Positions 15,918-24,971 are shown, counted from the stretch's first letter. The stretch: 63,950 bases of DNA from RGIG8748 sp045544515 (GCA_045544515.1 JAZPZD010000014.1:1-63950); one strand, 5' to 3'. The notes: generated by a model from the letters alone, not told the origin. Numbers and translations are program-made.

Positions 15918-17168
15918 TTATTTTTCGTAGGCAATTTTGCCGTTGCAGATTGTAAGATAGCAGACAGCTCTTACCTTTTTGTTTTCAAACGGAGTGCTTC
16001 TGCCCTTTGAGAGAAAGTCGGAAGAATTTACTGTATATTCTTCGTTCAAATTAAACACCGTAAGATTTGCCTTTGAGCCTACCTTAAGCGAAGTATCTAC
16101 GCCAAATCTCTTGGCGGGGTTTGTACTCATAAGTTCAATTAATCTATCCAAAGAGATTATATCTTTTTTGACAAGCTCGCTGTATAGCACAGGAAAGGCT
16201 GTTTCTATCCCTACTATCCCGTTTAAGCTCTTAAGACCTTTTGACTTTTCCTCCTCGCTGTGCGGTGCGTGGTCGGTTGCAATCATATCTATTGTGCCGT
16301 CTTGTATGCCCTCTATAAGAGCGAGCCTGTCGCTTTCGCTCCTGATAGGCGGGTTCATCTTAAATCCGCCGTCGTCCTTTAAATCCATATCATTAAACAC
16401 AAGATAATGCGGTCCTGTTTCGCAAGTGATGTCTATGCCGTCTTTTTTGGCATTTCGTACAAGCTCGACTGTTTCTTTTGCAGAGATGTGGCACACATGA
16501 TACATAGCCTTGGTTTCCTTTAAAAGCTCGATATCTCTCTTAACAGGTCCCCATTCACTCTCGGAGCAGATGCCCTTGTGACCGTTTTTAAGAGCATACT
16601 CGCCATCGTGTATATATCCGCCGAATAGTAAGCCTTCGTCCTCACAATGAGCCGAAATAACCTTGCCAAGTCTTGCGGCATTTGTCATACACTCTCGCAT
16701 CATTTCTTTGTCCTGTACGCCTCTGCCGTCGTCGGAATAGGCGCACACAAACTCTGCCATATCTTCCATATCGGACAATTCGGAGCCCTTTTGACCTTTG
16801 GTAAGAGAGCCGTAGGGAACTACATTAATTACAGCATCTTTTTTTATAGCATCGAGCTGCACAGACAAATTTTGCATACTATCGGGAACAGGGTTTAAGT
16901 TTGGCATAGAAAAAACTGTGGTATAGCCTCCTCTTGCCGCCGCCTTTGTGCCTGTAAGGATTGTTTCCTTGTATTCATACCCCGGCTCGCGAAGGTGCAC
17001 ATGCACATCGGTAAAGCCCGGAAATACGGTGCAGTTGTCAAGGCAGTATACCTTGTCTGCATCGGGACAGTCTATGCCTTTTTCTATTTGTGTAATAATA
17101 CCCTCATCAATGAGGATATCTGCATCGCCAAAGCCATAGACAAATGTGTTTTTTATAAGCATTTTCAT
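15918..17168 (-). CDS. pyrC: Dihydroorotase
   Basis: Cyclises carbamoyl aspartate to dihydroorotate in pyrimidine synthesis. The 416-residue product is of the long class I type, with the zinc-binding DVHVHLREPG near 55, GGYTTVFSMPN, the later metal ligand region ISAHCEDEG, and the catalytic ATDHAPHS near 305. It stands alone with its own promoter and no other pyr gene in view. No attenuator-like structure was noticed upstream. The Shine-Dalgarno is a modest GGTGAT. Confidence 0.95.
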   Translation of the reverse strand: MKMLIKNTFVYGFGDADILIDEGIITQIEKGIDCPDADKVYCLDNCTVFPGFTDVHVHLREPGYEYKETILTGTKAAARGGYTTVFSMPNLNPVPDSMQNLSVQLDAIKKDAVINVVPYGSLTKGQKGSELSDMEDMAEFVCAYSDDGRGVQDKEMMRECMTNAARLGKVISAHCEDEGLLFGGYIHDGEYALKNGHKGICSESEWGPVKRDIELLKETKAMYHVCHISAKETVELVRNAKKDGIDITCETGPHYLVFNDMDLKDDGGFKMNPPIRSESDRLALIEGIQDGTIDMIATDHAPHSEEEKSKGLKSLNGIVGIETAFPVLYSELVKKDIISLDRLIELMSTNPAKRFGVDTSLKVGSKANLTVFNLNEEYTVNSSDFLSKGRSTPFENKKVRAVCYLTICNGKIAYEK

Positions 17169-17186
17169 TGTTAATCACCATTTTTA

Positions 17187-17215
17187 ATTATACCATTGCA
17201 TCTACATAATGTCAA
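17187..17215 (-). promoter_or_regulatory. Consensus sigma-A promoter of pyrC
   Basis: -35 TTGACA (17210-17215), 17-nt spacer, -10 TATAAT (17187-17192), a perfect match. It begins directly after the stop codon of the small XRE gene. Confidence 0.85.
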
Positions 17216-17425
17216 TTAATCCTTGAACTCAAACAGCTTTTTGACAGATATGTTAAGTGCATTCGAAATATCAATAAGAGTATCGAGTGTGCAGAAGCAC
17301 TCAGCCGTTTCTATCTTTTGCATATAAGTTCTGCTGATGTTGCATCTCTCTGCAAGCTGCATCTGTGTCATACCCTGCTCCTTGCGGTAATGCAGAAAGT
17401 ATACAAAAAAATCAAAATATATCAT
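17216..17425 (-). CDS. Small XRE-family helix-turn-helix regulator
   Basis: A 69-residue protein made almost entirely of one Cro/CI-type helix-turn-helix: YRKEQGMTQMQLAERCNISR, then a second-helix region ending in NALNISVKKLFEF. No effector domain. It lies between the pyrC promoter and the divergent spoIVA promoter. The start at 17425 has no strong Shine-Dalgarno and an unusual aromatic-rich N-terminus (IYFDFFVYF), but this resembles other short clostridial XRE proteins. The target is unknown. Its upstream region overlaps the spoIVA sigma-E promoter, so mutual influence is possible. Confidence 0.8.
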   Translation of the reverse strand: MIYFDFFVYFLHYRKEQGMTQMQLAERCNISRTYMQKIETAECFCTLDTLIDISNALNISVKKLFEFKD

Positions 17426-17431
17426 TTGATT

Positions 17432-17460
17432 TCATAAAAATATATTGCCCTGCATACAAT
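17432..17460 (+). promoter_or_regulatory. Sigma-E-type promoter of spoIVA
   Basis: -10 CATACAAT (17453-17460), a full match to the sigma-E consensus, with TCATAAA (17432-17438) 14 nt upstream as the -35 element. It lies 33 nt before the spoIVA start, as expected for a mother-cell gene. Confidence 0.8.
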
Positions 17461-17492
17461 GTACCAAAAGTACAGAGTGTGGAGGAAAAATT

Positions 17493-18971
17493 ATGGCTAA
17501 TTACAATATTTATCAGGATATCTCCAAGCGTTCGGGCGGAGATGTCTACATAGGCGTCGTAGGTCCGGTACGGACAGGAAAATCTACATTTATTAAAAAA
17601 TTTATGGACTTGCTCGTCATCCCAAATATTGACAATGCGTTCAAAAGAGAAAGGGCAAAAGATGAGCTTCCCCAAAGCAGTGCCGGAAAAACTATAATGA
17701 CCACCGAACCCAAGTTTATACCCAACGAAGCGGTGGAGGTGTGTCTTTCGGGAAATGCGAAGTTCAATGTCCGTATGATAGATTGTGTGGGCTATATCAT
17801 AGATTCGGCACTCGGATACATAGAGGATAACTCTCCCAGAATGGTAAAAACCCCCTGGTCAGAAAAGGAAATCCCCTTTAAAGAGGCGGCAGAAACAGGA
17901 ACTCACAAGGTGATATGCGATCACTCAAATATAGGGCTTGTAATAACCACCGACGGAAGCATAACCGATATACAAAGAGATGACTACATAGAGGCGGAAG
18001 ACAGAGTTATAAACGAATTAAAAGACCTCGGAAAGCCCTTTGTGGTTCTGCTTAATTCCACAGACCCAAACGGCAAGAGTGCCTGCGATGCCAAAGCAAA
18101 AATTGAGGATAAGCACCTTGTTCCCGTACTCCCCATAAACTGTGCGGAACTTGACAAGGACGATATAAGTACCATTATAGAAAAGGTACTCTTTGAATTT
18201 CCGCTAAAAGAAGTCGGTGTGGATATGCCCGACTGGGTAGATGTACTGGAAAACGAGCACTGGCTCAAAAAAGACATATTCGCCAATATCTTGAATTCCA
18301 TAAAAGATGTATCAAAAATAAGAGATGCAAGCAGGATTTCCGAAAGCCTTTCTGCCTGCGAAAGCATAACCTCGTCGGAAATTAAAACAATCAACCTTGG
18401 CGACGGCACAGTACGGGTAGTCGTAAACACCGACGAAAATCTGTTCTATCGTATACTCGGTGAAGAAACGGGCTTTGAAATCACAGGAAAAGACTCACTT
18501 ATGAACCTTATGCGGACACTTGCCAAAACCAAATGCGAGTATGACAAGATTGCCTCTGCATTAGAAGAGGTAAACGCCACAGGCTACGGAATTGTTTCGC
18601 CGTCTATTGACGAGCTTGAGCTGGAAGAACCCGAAATCGTCCGTCAGGGCAGTAAGTTTGGTGTACGCCTGAGAGCAAGTGCTCCAAGCATCCATATGAT
18701 AAGAGCGGATATCGAAACTGCGGTGTCCCCCATTGTAGGTACGGAAAAGCAGTCCGAGGAATTGGTACACTATCTGTTAAAAGAATTTGAAAACGACCCC
18801 AAGAGCATATGGGATACCAACATATTCGGAAAATCTCTGCACGACCTTGTAAACGAGGATTTACGCGGAAAGCTTATGCGTATGCCCGATGATGCGAGAT
18901 TTAAACTTCAGGAAACATTGCAAAGAATTATAAACGAAGGCTCGGGCGGGCTTATTTGTATAATATTATAG
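17493..18971 (+). CDS. spoIVA: Stage IV sporulation protein A (spore coat morphogenetic ATPase)
   Basis: Forms the ATP-driven basement layer of the spore coat on the outer forespore membrane. The 492-residue product starts MANYNIYQDISKRSGGDVYI and has the Walker A motif GPVRTGKST near 24-32, a GTPase-like N-terminal domain (MIDCVGY) and the hydrophobic C-terminus GSGGLICIIL that targets the protein to the membrane. The reading frame extends upstream, but the ATG at 17493 has a GGAGG Shine-Dalgarno and the standard N-terminus. It is monocistronic with a strong terminator. Its last codons form one copy of a 23-bp direct repeat. Confidence 0.97.
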   Translation: MANYNIYQDISKRSGGDVYIGVVGPVRTGKSTFIKKFMDLLVIPNIDNAFKRERAKDELPQSSAGKTIMTTEPKFIPNEAVEVCLSGNAKFNVRMIDCVGYIIDSALGYIEDNSPRMVKTPWSEKEIPFKEAAETGTHKVICDHSNIGLVITTDGSITDIQRDDYIEAEDRVINELKDLGKPFVVLLNSTDPNGKSACDAKAKIEDKHLVPVLPINCAELDKDDISTIIEKVLFEFPLKEVGVDMPDWVDVLENEHWLKKDIFANILNSIKDVSKIRDASRISESLSACESITSSEIKTINLGDGTVRVVVNTDENLFYRILGEETGFEITGKDSLMNLMRTLAKTKCEYDKIASALEEVNATGYGIVSPSIDELELEEPEIVRQGSKFGVRLRASAPSIHMIRADIETAVSPIVGTEKQSEELVHYLLKEFENDPKSIWDTNIFGKSLHDLVNEDLRGKLMRMPDDARFKLQETLQRIINEGSGGLICIIL

Positions 18972-18973
18972 GT
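18951..18973. repeat. 23-bp direct repeat, copy 1 (3' end of spoIVA)
   Basis: Exactly identical to 21332-21354. This copy includes the last seven spoIVA codons and 2 nt beyond the stop. The second copy has no coding context. Together they bracket the spoIVA terminator and the alpha-galactosidase gene. Confidence 0.85.
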
Positions 18974-18989
18974 AATTAATCCCAAAAAA

Positions 18990-19023
18990 ACTGACTTCTC
19001 GTAAAAAGCGAAGTCAGTTTTTT
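18990..19023. terminator. Rho-independent terminator after spoIVA, possibly bidirectional
   Basis: Stem ACTGACTTC/GAAGTCAGT (18990-18998 with 19010-19018), followed by five T on the plus strand and preceded by seven A. It can therefore serve spoIVA and the convergent galactosidase gene. Confidence 0.9.
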
Positions 19024-19100
19024 GTCTGAAAATTTTATCACCCAAACATTTAGTCCCTTGTGGCCGTATTCGGGATAAAATCACATATTCTTTCGAATAT

Positions 19101-21221
19101 TTAAGCCTTTTTCAAAAGTACAACATTTGCACATATTTCTCTATTTTCGTCTATAACTATCTTGTCATTTACATCAATATTACACTCGTACAGGGATTTT
19201 TCTATCTCCCATTTGCCAACGAGCGGGATTTCGAGCTTTTCGGGAGCTTCGAAGCAATGATATACCAACAGTGCCCTATCGCCATCGTCGGAATATCTTA
19301 TTACAGCCTGGGTACCCTTGGGGTATCTGTTATTTATGAATTTTTCCGTCCTGTAGATTATACTTTTTCCGCAACGGATGATATCGGATACCTCTTCATA
19401 AAAGTTCTCTGCTCTATATACCTGATCCATCTGCTTGTCTGACATACCTACAAAATCACCCGACCAGCAAATCCTGCCAAGGAAACCTGCCGATATTGTA
19501 TAGGAAAATCTGTTGTCGTCAAATTCGGGGTTTAATACGCACCAAATCTGGCTTTGTCTTGGCATAATGAGATAGTGCATATTTGCAGCAACAATCGGAA
19601 AATCTACACATTCATGTGTATCCGAAAACGATGCCATAGCACTGACCGCCATCATACTTGGTTCAAGACGCATACCGCCCGAAGCACAGTTTTCTATAAT
19701 GAGGTCCGGAATTTCTTTTTTCATTTTGATAAAGTAATTACGAACTGCCTCCTGATTTTTCCTTAGAGCTTCTCCCGCACTTTCTTCGCCGTCTATACAA
19801 ATTCCCATATTTGAATTGTAGTCCACTTTTATGTAGCCAAAGCCGTTATCCTTTAATAATTTTATTACATTATTATCAAGAAATTCTATTGCATCGGGAT
19901 TTGAAAAATCGATGAATTTTTCTCTTCTGCCTTTGTTTACCTGACCTCTTATCGGAATACCATCGTGTTTTAAATACATATGGTCATATTCGCTGCCGTA
20001 TCTTCCTGCACCCTCGGCAACAGACTCAAACTCAAACCAGATACCCGGAATAAGTCCGCGCTTTCTTATTTCGTCGGCATAAGTTTTCAATCCATATGGG
20101 AATTTGTCTTTCTTATATTTATCCCAATCACCTATAGTGCCGTTATACCATCCACCATCCATGACGAAGTATTTTGCCTTTGAATCTTTGAGCTTGTCTG
20201 CAAGTTTTATGTTATTTTCATGTGTAGGCTTGCCCCAGGGTGTGCAATATTCGTTAAATATTATCGCCATGGAGTCCTTTTCGCCATATGCATCAACATC
20301 ACGACGGTGCATCTTTTCGAATTCATACGAAAGGTCTGCAATGCCGCCTTTAACTGCTGCGACATACGCTTTGGGCGCGGCAAAGCTTTCATTGGGTTTT
20401 ACTGTTTTTGCCCAATTACTGTAGCTTAAGTCACCAATACCGCACGAAAGCGAGAGCTTTATGCCATAGCGCAAAAGCTCCATTTGCCACGAAGCATTAT
20501 GTGCCAGTTTCATTCCCCAGATTATTCCGTGTGCTTCATCTTCGAGTGCTGCATACGGGAAATAATTTGCAGTCGGTCTTGAGCCATTTGTTCCTATTTT
20601 GTAACATTCAAAGGAACCGCCCCATGCCTGATTGAGATTTAATTCAGCAATAGAGCGTCTTGAATGTCTGCCCTCCAGAGCCCAGCCTGATTTAAAGGTG
20701 TGATAATAGATATTTCTTGAACTGTCATCATTCTGGTACGGGCTCAAACTATCAAGTGATGCGCTTGTGAGCATTTCCAGTCTGAAATCCCTGTCCGAAT
20801 CATTGACAAAAACGCACTCTACCTCAAAACCGCCCTCACCGTTATAATTTGTGAGCTTATGTATTACTCTGTAGCCCTCATCGGAAACAACTTCTGTTTC
20901 TATAACAGTTTTATCTTCCAGGTCTATCTTCTTTTGTGATTTAAAATACATTTCATCAAATGATTGTCCAAGACGCATACTGTCACAACAAGGCGATATA
21001 TAATGATGTGACAGGTGAAGATGGCAAAGTGCACCCGCACGGAAATCATGATAATCGCTAAACTGACTTTCATTTGGATAAGTATTATAGTCATCGCAAA
21101 CATCCGAAAGAGTATCCTTGGGAATTAACATCATAAATACTCTTTTGGTTTCATTCATTATTACATATCTTACAACTGTTTCTCCAAAAGCATAATCGTT
21201 GAATGTGTAATTTTTAGACAT
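19101..21221 (-). CDS. GH36-family alpha-galactosidase
   Basis: Hydrolyses terminal alpha-galactosides such as those of raffinose-type sugars. The 706-residue product has the N-terminal beta-sandwich, then a catalytic barrel with nucleophile D467 in YIKVDYNSNMG and acid/base D534 in FSDTHE, plus DGGWYNGTIGDW and ENCASGGMRLEPSM, all GH36 landmarks. There is no signal peptide, so it acts in the cytoplasm. The frame opens 7 codons earlier, but the ATG at 21221 has the GGGAGCG Shine-Dalgarno. No sugar transporter or regulator is adjacent. The gene sits alone between two 23-bp repeats, suggesting acquisition by insertion next to spoIVA. Substrate range within GH36 is uncertain. Confidence 0.88.
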   Translation of the reverse strand: MSKNYTFNDYAFGETVVRYVIMNETKRVFMMLIPKDTLSDVCDDYNTYPNESQFSDYHDFRAGALCHLHLSHHYISPCCDSMRLGQSFDEMYFKSQKKIDLEDKTVIETEVVSDEGYRVIHKLTNYNGEGGFEVECVFVNDSDRDFRLEMLTSASLDSLSPYQNDDSSRNIYYHTFKSGWALEGRHSRRSIAELNLNQAWGGSFECYKIGTNGSRPTANYFPYAALEDEAHGIIWGMKLAHNASWQMELLRYGIKLSLSCGIGDLSYSNWAKTVKPNESFAAPKAYVAAVKGGIADLSYEFEKMHRRDVDAYGEKDSMAIIFNEYCTPWGKPTHENNIKLADKLKDSKAKYFVMDGGWYNGTIGDWDKYKKDKFPYGLKTYADEIRKRGLIPGIWFEFESVAEGAGRYGSEYDHMYLKHDGIPIRGQVNKGRREKFIDFSNPDAIEFLDNNVIKLLKDNGFGYIKVDYNSNMGICIDGEESAGEALRKNQEAVRNYFIKMKKEIPDLIIENCASGGMRLEPSMMAVSAMASFSDTHECVDFPIVAANMHYLIMPRQSQIWCVLNPEFDDNRFSYTISAGFLGRICWSGDFVGMSDKQMDQVYRAENFYEEVSDIIRCGKSIIYRTEKFINNRYPKGTQAVIRYSDDGDRALLVYHCFEAPEKLEIPLVGKWEIEKSLYECNIDVNDKIVIDENREICANVVLLKKA

Positions 21222-21257
21222 AATATCGCTCCCTATAAACATAAAAAATTTAACTAT

Positions 21258-21286
21258 ATATTACCACAACCATTTTTAAAAGTCAA
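21258..21286 (-). promoter_or_regulatory. Sigma-A promoter of the alpha-galactosidase gene
   Basis: -35 TTGACT (21281-21286), 17-nt spacer, -10 TAATAT (21258-21263) on the minus strand, about 37 nt before the start codon. Confidence 0.7.
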
Positions 21287-21331
21287 CCAACTCGGATTGG
21301 CTTAATCACTTTTTAAATAATGAAAAATGGA

Positions 21332-21354
21332 CTTATTTGTATAATATTATAGGT
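21332..21354. repeat. 23-bp direct repeat, copy 2
   Basis: Exact copy of the spoIVA 3' end (18951-18973) in the same orientation, 2381 bp away. It is preceded by unrelated sequence and immediately followed by the -35 box of the pseudouridine synthase promoter. Confidence 0.85.
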
Positions 21355-21382
21355 TGATTTGTCTTTGGTTTTATTATATAAT
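21354..21382 (+). promoter_or_regulatory. Sigma-A promoter of the pseudouridine synthase gene
   Basis: -35 TTGATT (21354-21359), 17-nt spacer, -10 TATAAT (21377-21382), 29 nt before the start codon. Its -35 box begins on the last base of repeat copy 2. Confidence 0.75.
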
Positions 21383-21411
21383 CAGTATAAATAAAGACTT
21401 TGGAGGTCACA

Positions 21412-22071
21412 ATGCTTAAGGTTTTGCATAATGACAATGATTATATAATATGCCAAAAGGATGCAGGGGTCTTATCCGAGCACTCACAATGTGACAAAAA
21501 TAATATGCCGTCCTTTATTGCGGAGTATCTTTCGGCAAAGGAAGAGAGTGTATATCCCGTTCACCGTCTGGACAGCATCGTTGGCGGCATTATGGTATAT
21601 GCATTAAACAAAAAGAGTGCGGCGCATCTGTCGCGTATTATAAGCGAAAACGCTATGCAAAAGTGCTATCTCGCAGTTATACACGGCTGTCCCGATGAGG
21701 AAAAAGGCGTGTTTAAGGATTTGCTGTTTAAGGACTCAAGAAAAAGCAAGAGTTTTGTTGTAAACAGAATGCGAAAAGGCGTAAAAGAGGCGTCGTTGGA
21801 ATACGAGGTATTAAAAACATTGGAGCATAACGGGAAAACCTATTCTCTGGTAAAAATACTTCTGCACACAGGCAGAACCCACCAGATACGAGTGCAGTTT
21901 TCGTCAAGAAAGATGCCGCTTGTGGGCGACAGGCGTTACGGCAGCGGAAAAGACGACTGCAGCATTGCCCTGTGGTCGTATTCGCTATCTTTCCCTACTA
22001 TAGACAAGGAAAAGGCCGAATACTTTTTGGAACCCGAATGGTTACAAAATCCCTGGAATATATTTAAATAA
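21412..22071 (+). CDS. RluA-family RNA pseudouridine synthase
   Basis: Converts uridine to pseudouridine in rRNA or tRNA. The 219-residue product has the catalytic HRLD (Asp54) followed by GGIMVYALNK, the YLAVIHG strand, and the C-terminal HTGRTHQIRVQF and GDRRYG motifs. It lacks the N-terminal S4 domain of RluD, so it resembles the short RluA/YlyB-like enzymes; the target nucleotide cannot be inferred. The ATG at 21412 has a GGAGG Shine-Dalgarno. A TTG four codons upstream lies in that Shine-Dalgarno and is rejected. Single gene with its own promoter and terminator. Confidence 0.92.
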   Translation: MLKVLHNDNDYIICQKDAGVLSEHSQCDKNNMPSFIAEYLSAKEESVYPVHRLDSIVGGIMVYALNKKSAAHLSRIISENAMQKCYLAVIHGCPDEEKGVFKDLLFKDSRKSKSFVVNRMRKGVKEASLEYEVLKTLEHNGKTYSLVKILLHTGRTHQIRVQFSSRKMPLVGDRRYGSGKDDCSIALWSYSLSFPTIDKEKAEYFLEPEWLQNPWNIFK

Positions 22072-22072
22072 G

Positions 22073-22100
22073 AAACGGTTGCAACTGATTGCAACCGTTT
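22073..22100. terminator. Terminator between two convergent genes
   Basis: Perfect 12-bp stem AAACGGTTGCAA/TTGCAACCGTTT with a CTGA loop. It is AT-flanked on both sides and lies 1 nt after the pseudouridine synthase stop. It overlaps the last codon of the convergent gene by 2 nt. Confidence 0.7.
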
Positions 22101-22884
22101 ATATAATTTCTGTTATTTGATTTTTCTCTGCAACGGTAAGATATACATCCTTACCTATCTCAAAATTATTTTCCAAAAGTTTATTTTCTGATACAAGGTA
22201 TGCCTTTTCGGCAGTATTATTATTCTCGCTGATGTGCCCCAACACAATATGCTTGGTGCCCCACAGAGCAAGCTGTGTGGCAAGCCAGGCACAGTTTTCG
22301 TTAGACAGATGTCCGTTATCAGAGAGTATTCTCTTTTTGAGTATGTACGGATATGCTCCCAAACGGAGCATATTTTCGTCGTGGTTGGACTCTATAACTA
22401 CCGCCTCGCAGTGTGCAAGTGCGGATAGCATCGGCTTTGTAATACATCCTGTGTCTGTGGCGATGCCGTATTTTTTGCCGTCCAGGGTTACTGTGTAGCC
22501 CACAGGCTCTGCAGCATCGTGCGGGATTTTAAAGGAACGCACTGAAGCTGACCCGACCTTAACACTCTCTCCCGTTGTTATAGGGTGTATCAAAGATGGC
22601 TCAACTCCCTTTAGTGCGGTTTGCATCTTCGATAATGTGGCACTGTTGGCATATAAACTAATACCGAACTTTCTGACCAAAACATTGATGCCCGATGTGT
22701 GATCCGAATGCTCGTGTGTAACAAAGATTGCATCTATATCCTTGGGACTGACACCAATGGTTTCGAGTGCGTTTGTTATCCTGGCGGCACTTACGCCTGC
22801 ATCAATCAGGATGCTCGTTTGCCCATTGGATAAAAAGACCGAGTTACCGCTGCTGGAACTGAATAATGTACAAAACCTAATCAT
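22099..22884 (-). CDS. walJ: MBL-fold metallohydrolase, WalJ/YycJ-like
   Basis: A 261-residue metallo-beta-lactamase-fold protein with THEHSDH at 56-62, IPHDAAEPVGY, the ATDTGC strand and a late HLSNE histidine, as in the YycJ/WalJ group. WalJ relatives are exonuclease-like proteins linked to DNA metabolism and cell-wall coordination, but the biochemical role is not settled. Here there is no walKR nearby. The start overlaps the murA stop by 8 nt, so it is translationally coupled and belongs to the yebC-murA-walJ operon. Confidence 0.87.
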   Translation of the reverse strand: MIRFCTLFSSSSGNSVFLSNGQTSILIDAGVSAARITNALETIGVSPKDIDAIFVTHEHSDHTSGINVLVRKFGISLYANSATLSKMQTALKGVEPSLIHPITTGESVKVGSASVRSFKIPHDAAEPVGYTVTLDGKKYGIATDTGCITKPMLSALAHCEAVVIESNHDENMLRLGAYPYILKKRILSDNGHLSNENCAWLATQLALWGTKHIVLGHISENNNTAEKAYLVSENKLLENNFEIGKDVYLTVAEKNQITEII

Positions 22885-24142
22885 CTATACGCTTGATATC
22901 GGCACCGAGCATAGCAAGCTTTTCTACAATATGCTCATAGCCTCTGTCTATGTGCCTGAGTCCGTCTATTTCCGTTGTACCGTTGCAGCTTAGTGCGCCT
23001 ATTACCATACTTGCACCTGCTCTCAAATCGGTTGCGGTAACCTTTGATGCAGAAAGCGGTGCACCGCCGCTTATGACTGCCCTTTTGCCGTCCAAGGTTA
23101 TATTGGCATTCATCTTGGCAAGCTCTGTTATATATTGAAATCTCGACTCCCATACGCCCTCTGTAACAACGCTTGTACCATTAACGGTAGATAGCATTAT
23201 TACCGCCTGAGGCTGAAGATCTGTGGGAAATCCCGGGTACGGCATTGTCTTAATATTTATGGCACTGACAGGTCCTTTGGTAAATATGCGGACCTCCTCG
23301 TCGCCTTCTTCTACGCCAAAGCCCATTTCCTCAAATTTGGCAGTGATTGCCTCAAGATGCTTGGGGATTACATTTTTTACTACAACATCTCCCCTTGTGG
23401 CAGCGGCAGCAAACATATATGTTCCTGCTTCTATCTGGTCGGGGATTATGGAATAGGTACCGCCCTTAAGAGACGAAACACCTGTGATTTTGATAACATC
23501 TGTACCTGCGCCGCGTATCTGTGCACCCATCGAGTTCAAAAAGTTGGCAAGGTCTACCACATGGGGCTCTTTTGCCGCACTCTCCAGTACAGTTTTGCCG
23601 GGGGCAAGAACTGCTGCCAGAATGGCATTTATCGTGGCACCTACGGAAACAACATCAAAATACACACTTCCGCCCTTTAAGGAAGAAGCATCTATCTTAA
23701 CAAAGGTGTCGTTTTCGCCAAAGGGTGCAATGTGGCAGTTTAAATTCTTAAACGCCTTGAGATGCTGGTCAATAGGCCTTACACCAAAGTTACATCCTCC
23801 GGGTGGCGGAACATGAGCATTGCCAAACCTGCCTATAAGAGCACCCATAAGATAGTACGATGCCCTCATTTTTGAAGCTAATTCGGGGTCTGCAACATAG
23901 GTCTTTAAATGTGTGGAATCTATAATCAATGTGTTGACATCTTCTCTCTCTACCTTTGCACCGAGAGATATAATCATCTTGACTATACTGTCAACATCAC
24001 TTATGTCGGGAACATTTTCTATACGGCAAACACCCTTTACCAAAAGGGCAGCAGGAATTATTGCAACTGCGGCATTCTTGGCACCGCTGATTACCACTTC
24101 TCCTTTTAATGGCTTGCCGCCGTTTATAAGAAGTTTTTCCAC
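22877..24142 (-). CDS. murA: UDP-N-acetylglucosamine 1-carboxyvinyltransferase (first copy)
   Basis: First committed step of peptidoglycan synthesis: enolpyruvyl transfer from PEP to UDP-GlcNAc. The 421-residue product has GAKNA (about 20-24) and the catalytic cysteine C117 in PPPGGCNFG, so it should be fosfomycin-sensitive. The preferred start is GTG at 24142, with AGGAGG seven bases upstream; a TTG two codons earlier is too close to that Shine-Dalgarno. It lies 22 nt after yebC and overlaps walJ. A second murA exists in the division cluster at 47891-49150. Confidence 0.95.
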   Translation of the reverse strand: MEKLLINGGKPLKGEVVISGAKNAAVAIIPAALLVKGVCRIENVPDISDVDSIVKMIISLGAKVEREDVNTLIIDSTHLKTYVADPELASKMRASYYLMGALIGRFGNAHVPPPGGCNFGVRPIDQHLKAFKNLNCHIAPFGENDTFVKIDASSLKGGSVYFDVVSVGATINAILAAVLAPGKTVLESAAKEPHVVDLANFLNSMGAQIRGAGTDVIKITGVSSLKGGTYSIIPDQIEAGTYMFAAAATRGDVVVKNVIPKHLEAITAKFEEMGFGVEEGDEEVRIFTKGPVSAINIKTMPYPGFPTDLQPQAVIMLSTVNGTSVVTEGVWESRFQYITELAKMNANITLDGKRAVISGGAPLSASKVTATDLRAGASMVIGALSCNGTTEIDGLRHIDRGYEHIVEKLAMLGADIKRIDD

Positions 24143-24164
24143 AACCAATCCTCCTTAAAAATTT

Positions 24165-24893
24165 TTATTCTTCTTCCCAGTTGTGGTATATTTCCTGTAC
24201 ATCGTCGTTGTCTTCAAGGCTTTCGATGAGTTTTTCCATCATAAGAATATCGTGCTCATCGGTAAGTCTTACTGTGGTCTGGGGGATTTTTTCTACTCCT
24301 GCGGATTCAAACTTGTAGCCCTTTTCCTCAAGAGCGTCTCTTACTGCACGAAGGTCAGAGGGAGATGTGGAAATCTCATAGAACTCACCCTCGCCGTTAA
24401 AGTCGTCTGCACCTACATCTAATGCGTCCATCATAAGCATTTCTTCGTCTACATCGTCAGACTTGGAAACTATGATCATACCCTTTTCGTCAAACATCCA
24501 GCTAACCGAACCGTTTGTGCCCAGATTGCCGCCGAATTTGTCAAAATAGTGTCTCAAATCGCCTGCGGTACGGTTTCTGTTGTCTGTAAGAGTTTCTACT
24601 ATTACGGCAACACCGCCTATACCGTAGCCTTCGTATGTGATATCCTCGTAGTTATCGGTATTAAGGTCGCCTGCGGCCTTTTTGATAACACGCTGGATAT
24701 TATCGTTTGGCATATTAAATGAGCGAGCCTTGGCAATGGCATCTTTGAGTCTGCCGTTTACCTCGGGATCGGGTCCGCCTGCCTTTGCGGCAACGGCGAT
24801 TTCTCTGCCCATTTTTGTGAATATTTTTGCCTTTTGGGCATCGGATTTTTCTTTTTTGTGTTTTATATTATTCCACTTGGAATGTCCTGACAT
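24165..24893 (-). CDS. yebC: YebC/PmpR family regulatory or translation factor
   Basis: A 242-residue protein with the invariant start MSGHSKWNNIKHKKEKSDAQ and the three-domain YebC layout (GREIAVAAKAGG, YEGYGIGGVAVIVETLTDNR, VEKIPQTT). Members have been described as DNA-binding regulators and more recently as ribosome-associated factors easing difficult peptide sequences, so the role here is open. The AGGAGGATG Shine-Dalgarno is strong. It is the first gene of an operon with murA and walJ. Confidence 0.95.
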   Translation of the reverse strand: MSGHSKWNNIKHKKEKSDAQKAKIFTKMGREIAVAAKAGGPDPEVNGRLKDAIAKARSFNMPNDNIQRVIKKAAGDLNTDNYEDITYEGYGIGGVAVIVETLTDNRNRTAGDLRHYFDKFGGNLGTNGSVSWMFDEKGMIIVSKSDDVDEEMLMMDALDVGADDFNGEGEFYEISTSPSDLRAVRDALEEKGYKFESAGVEKIPQTTVRLTDEHDILMMEKLIESLEDNDDVQEIYHNWEEE

Positions 24894-24925
24894 AATTTCA
24901 TCCTCCTATATAAGCACTAACGATT

Positions 24926-24955
24926 ATTTTAACATACTTTATATTATATTGTCAA
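24926..24955 (-). promoter_or_regulatory. Sigma-A promoter of yebC-murA-walJ
   Basis: -35 TTGACA (24950-24955), 18-nt spacer, -10 TAAAAT (24926-24931) with an upstream TG (extended -10). Confidence 0.78.
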
Positions 24956-24971
24956 GAAATGGAACAGTCCC

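Noticed and set aside
22073..22100. Palindrome after the pseudouridine synthase gene as an attachment site or operator
   Set aside because: Its position between convergent stop codons and perfect 12-bp stem fit a shared terminator.
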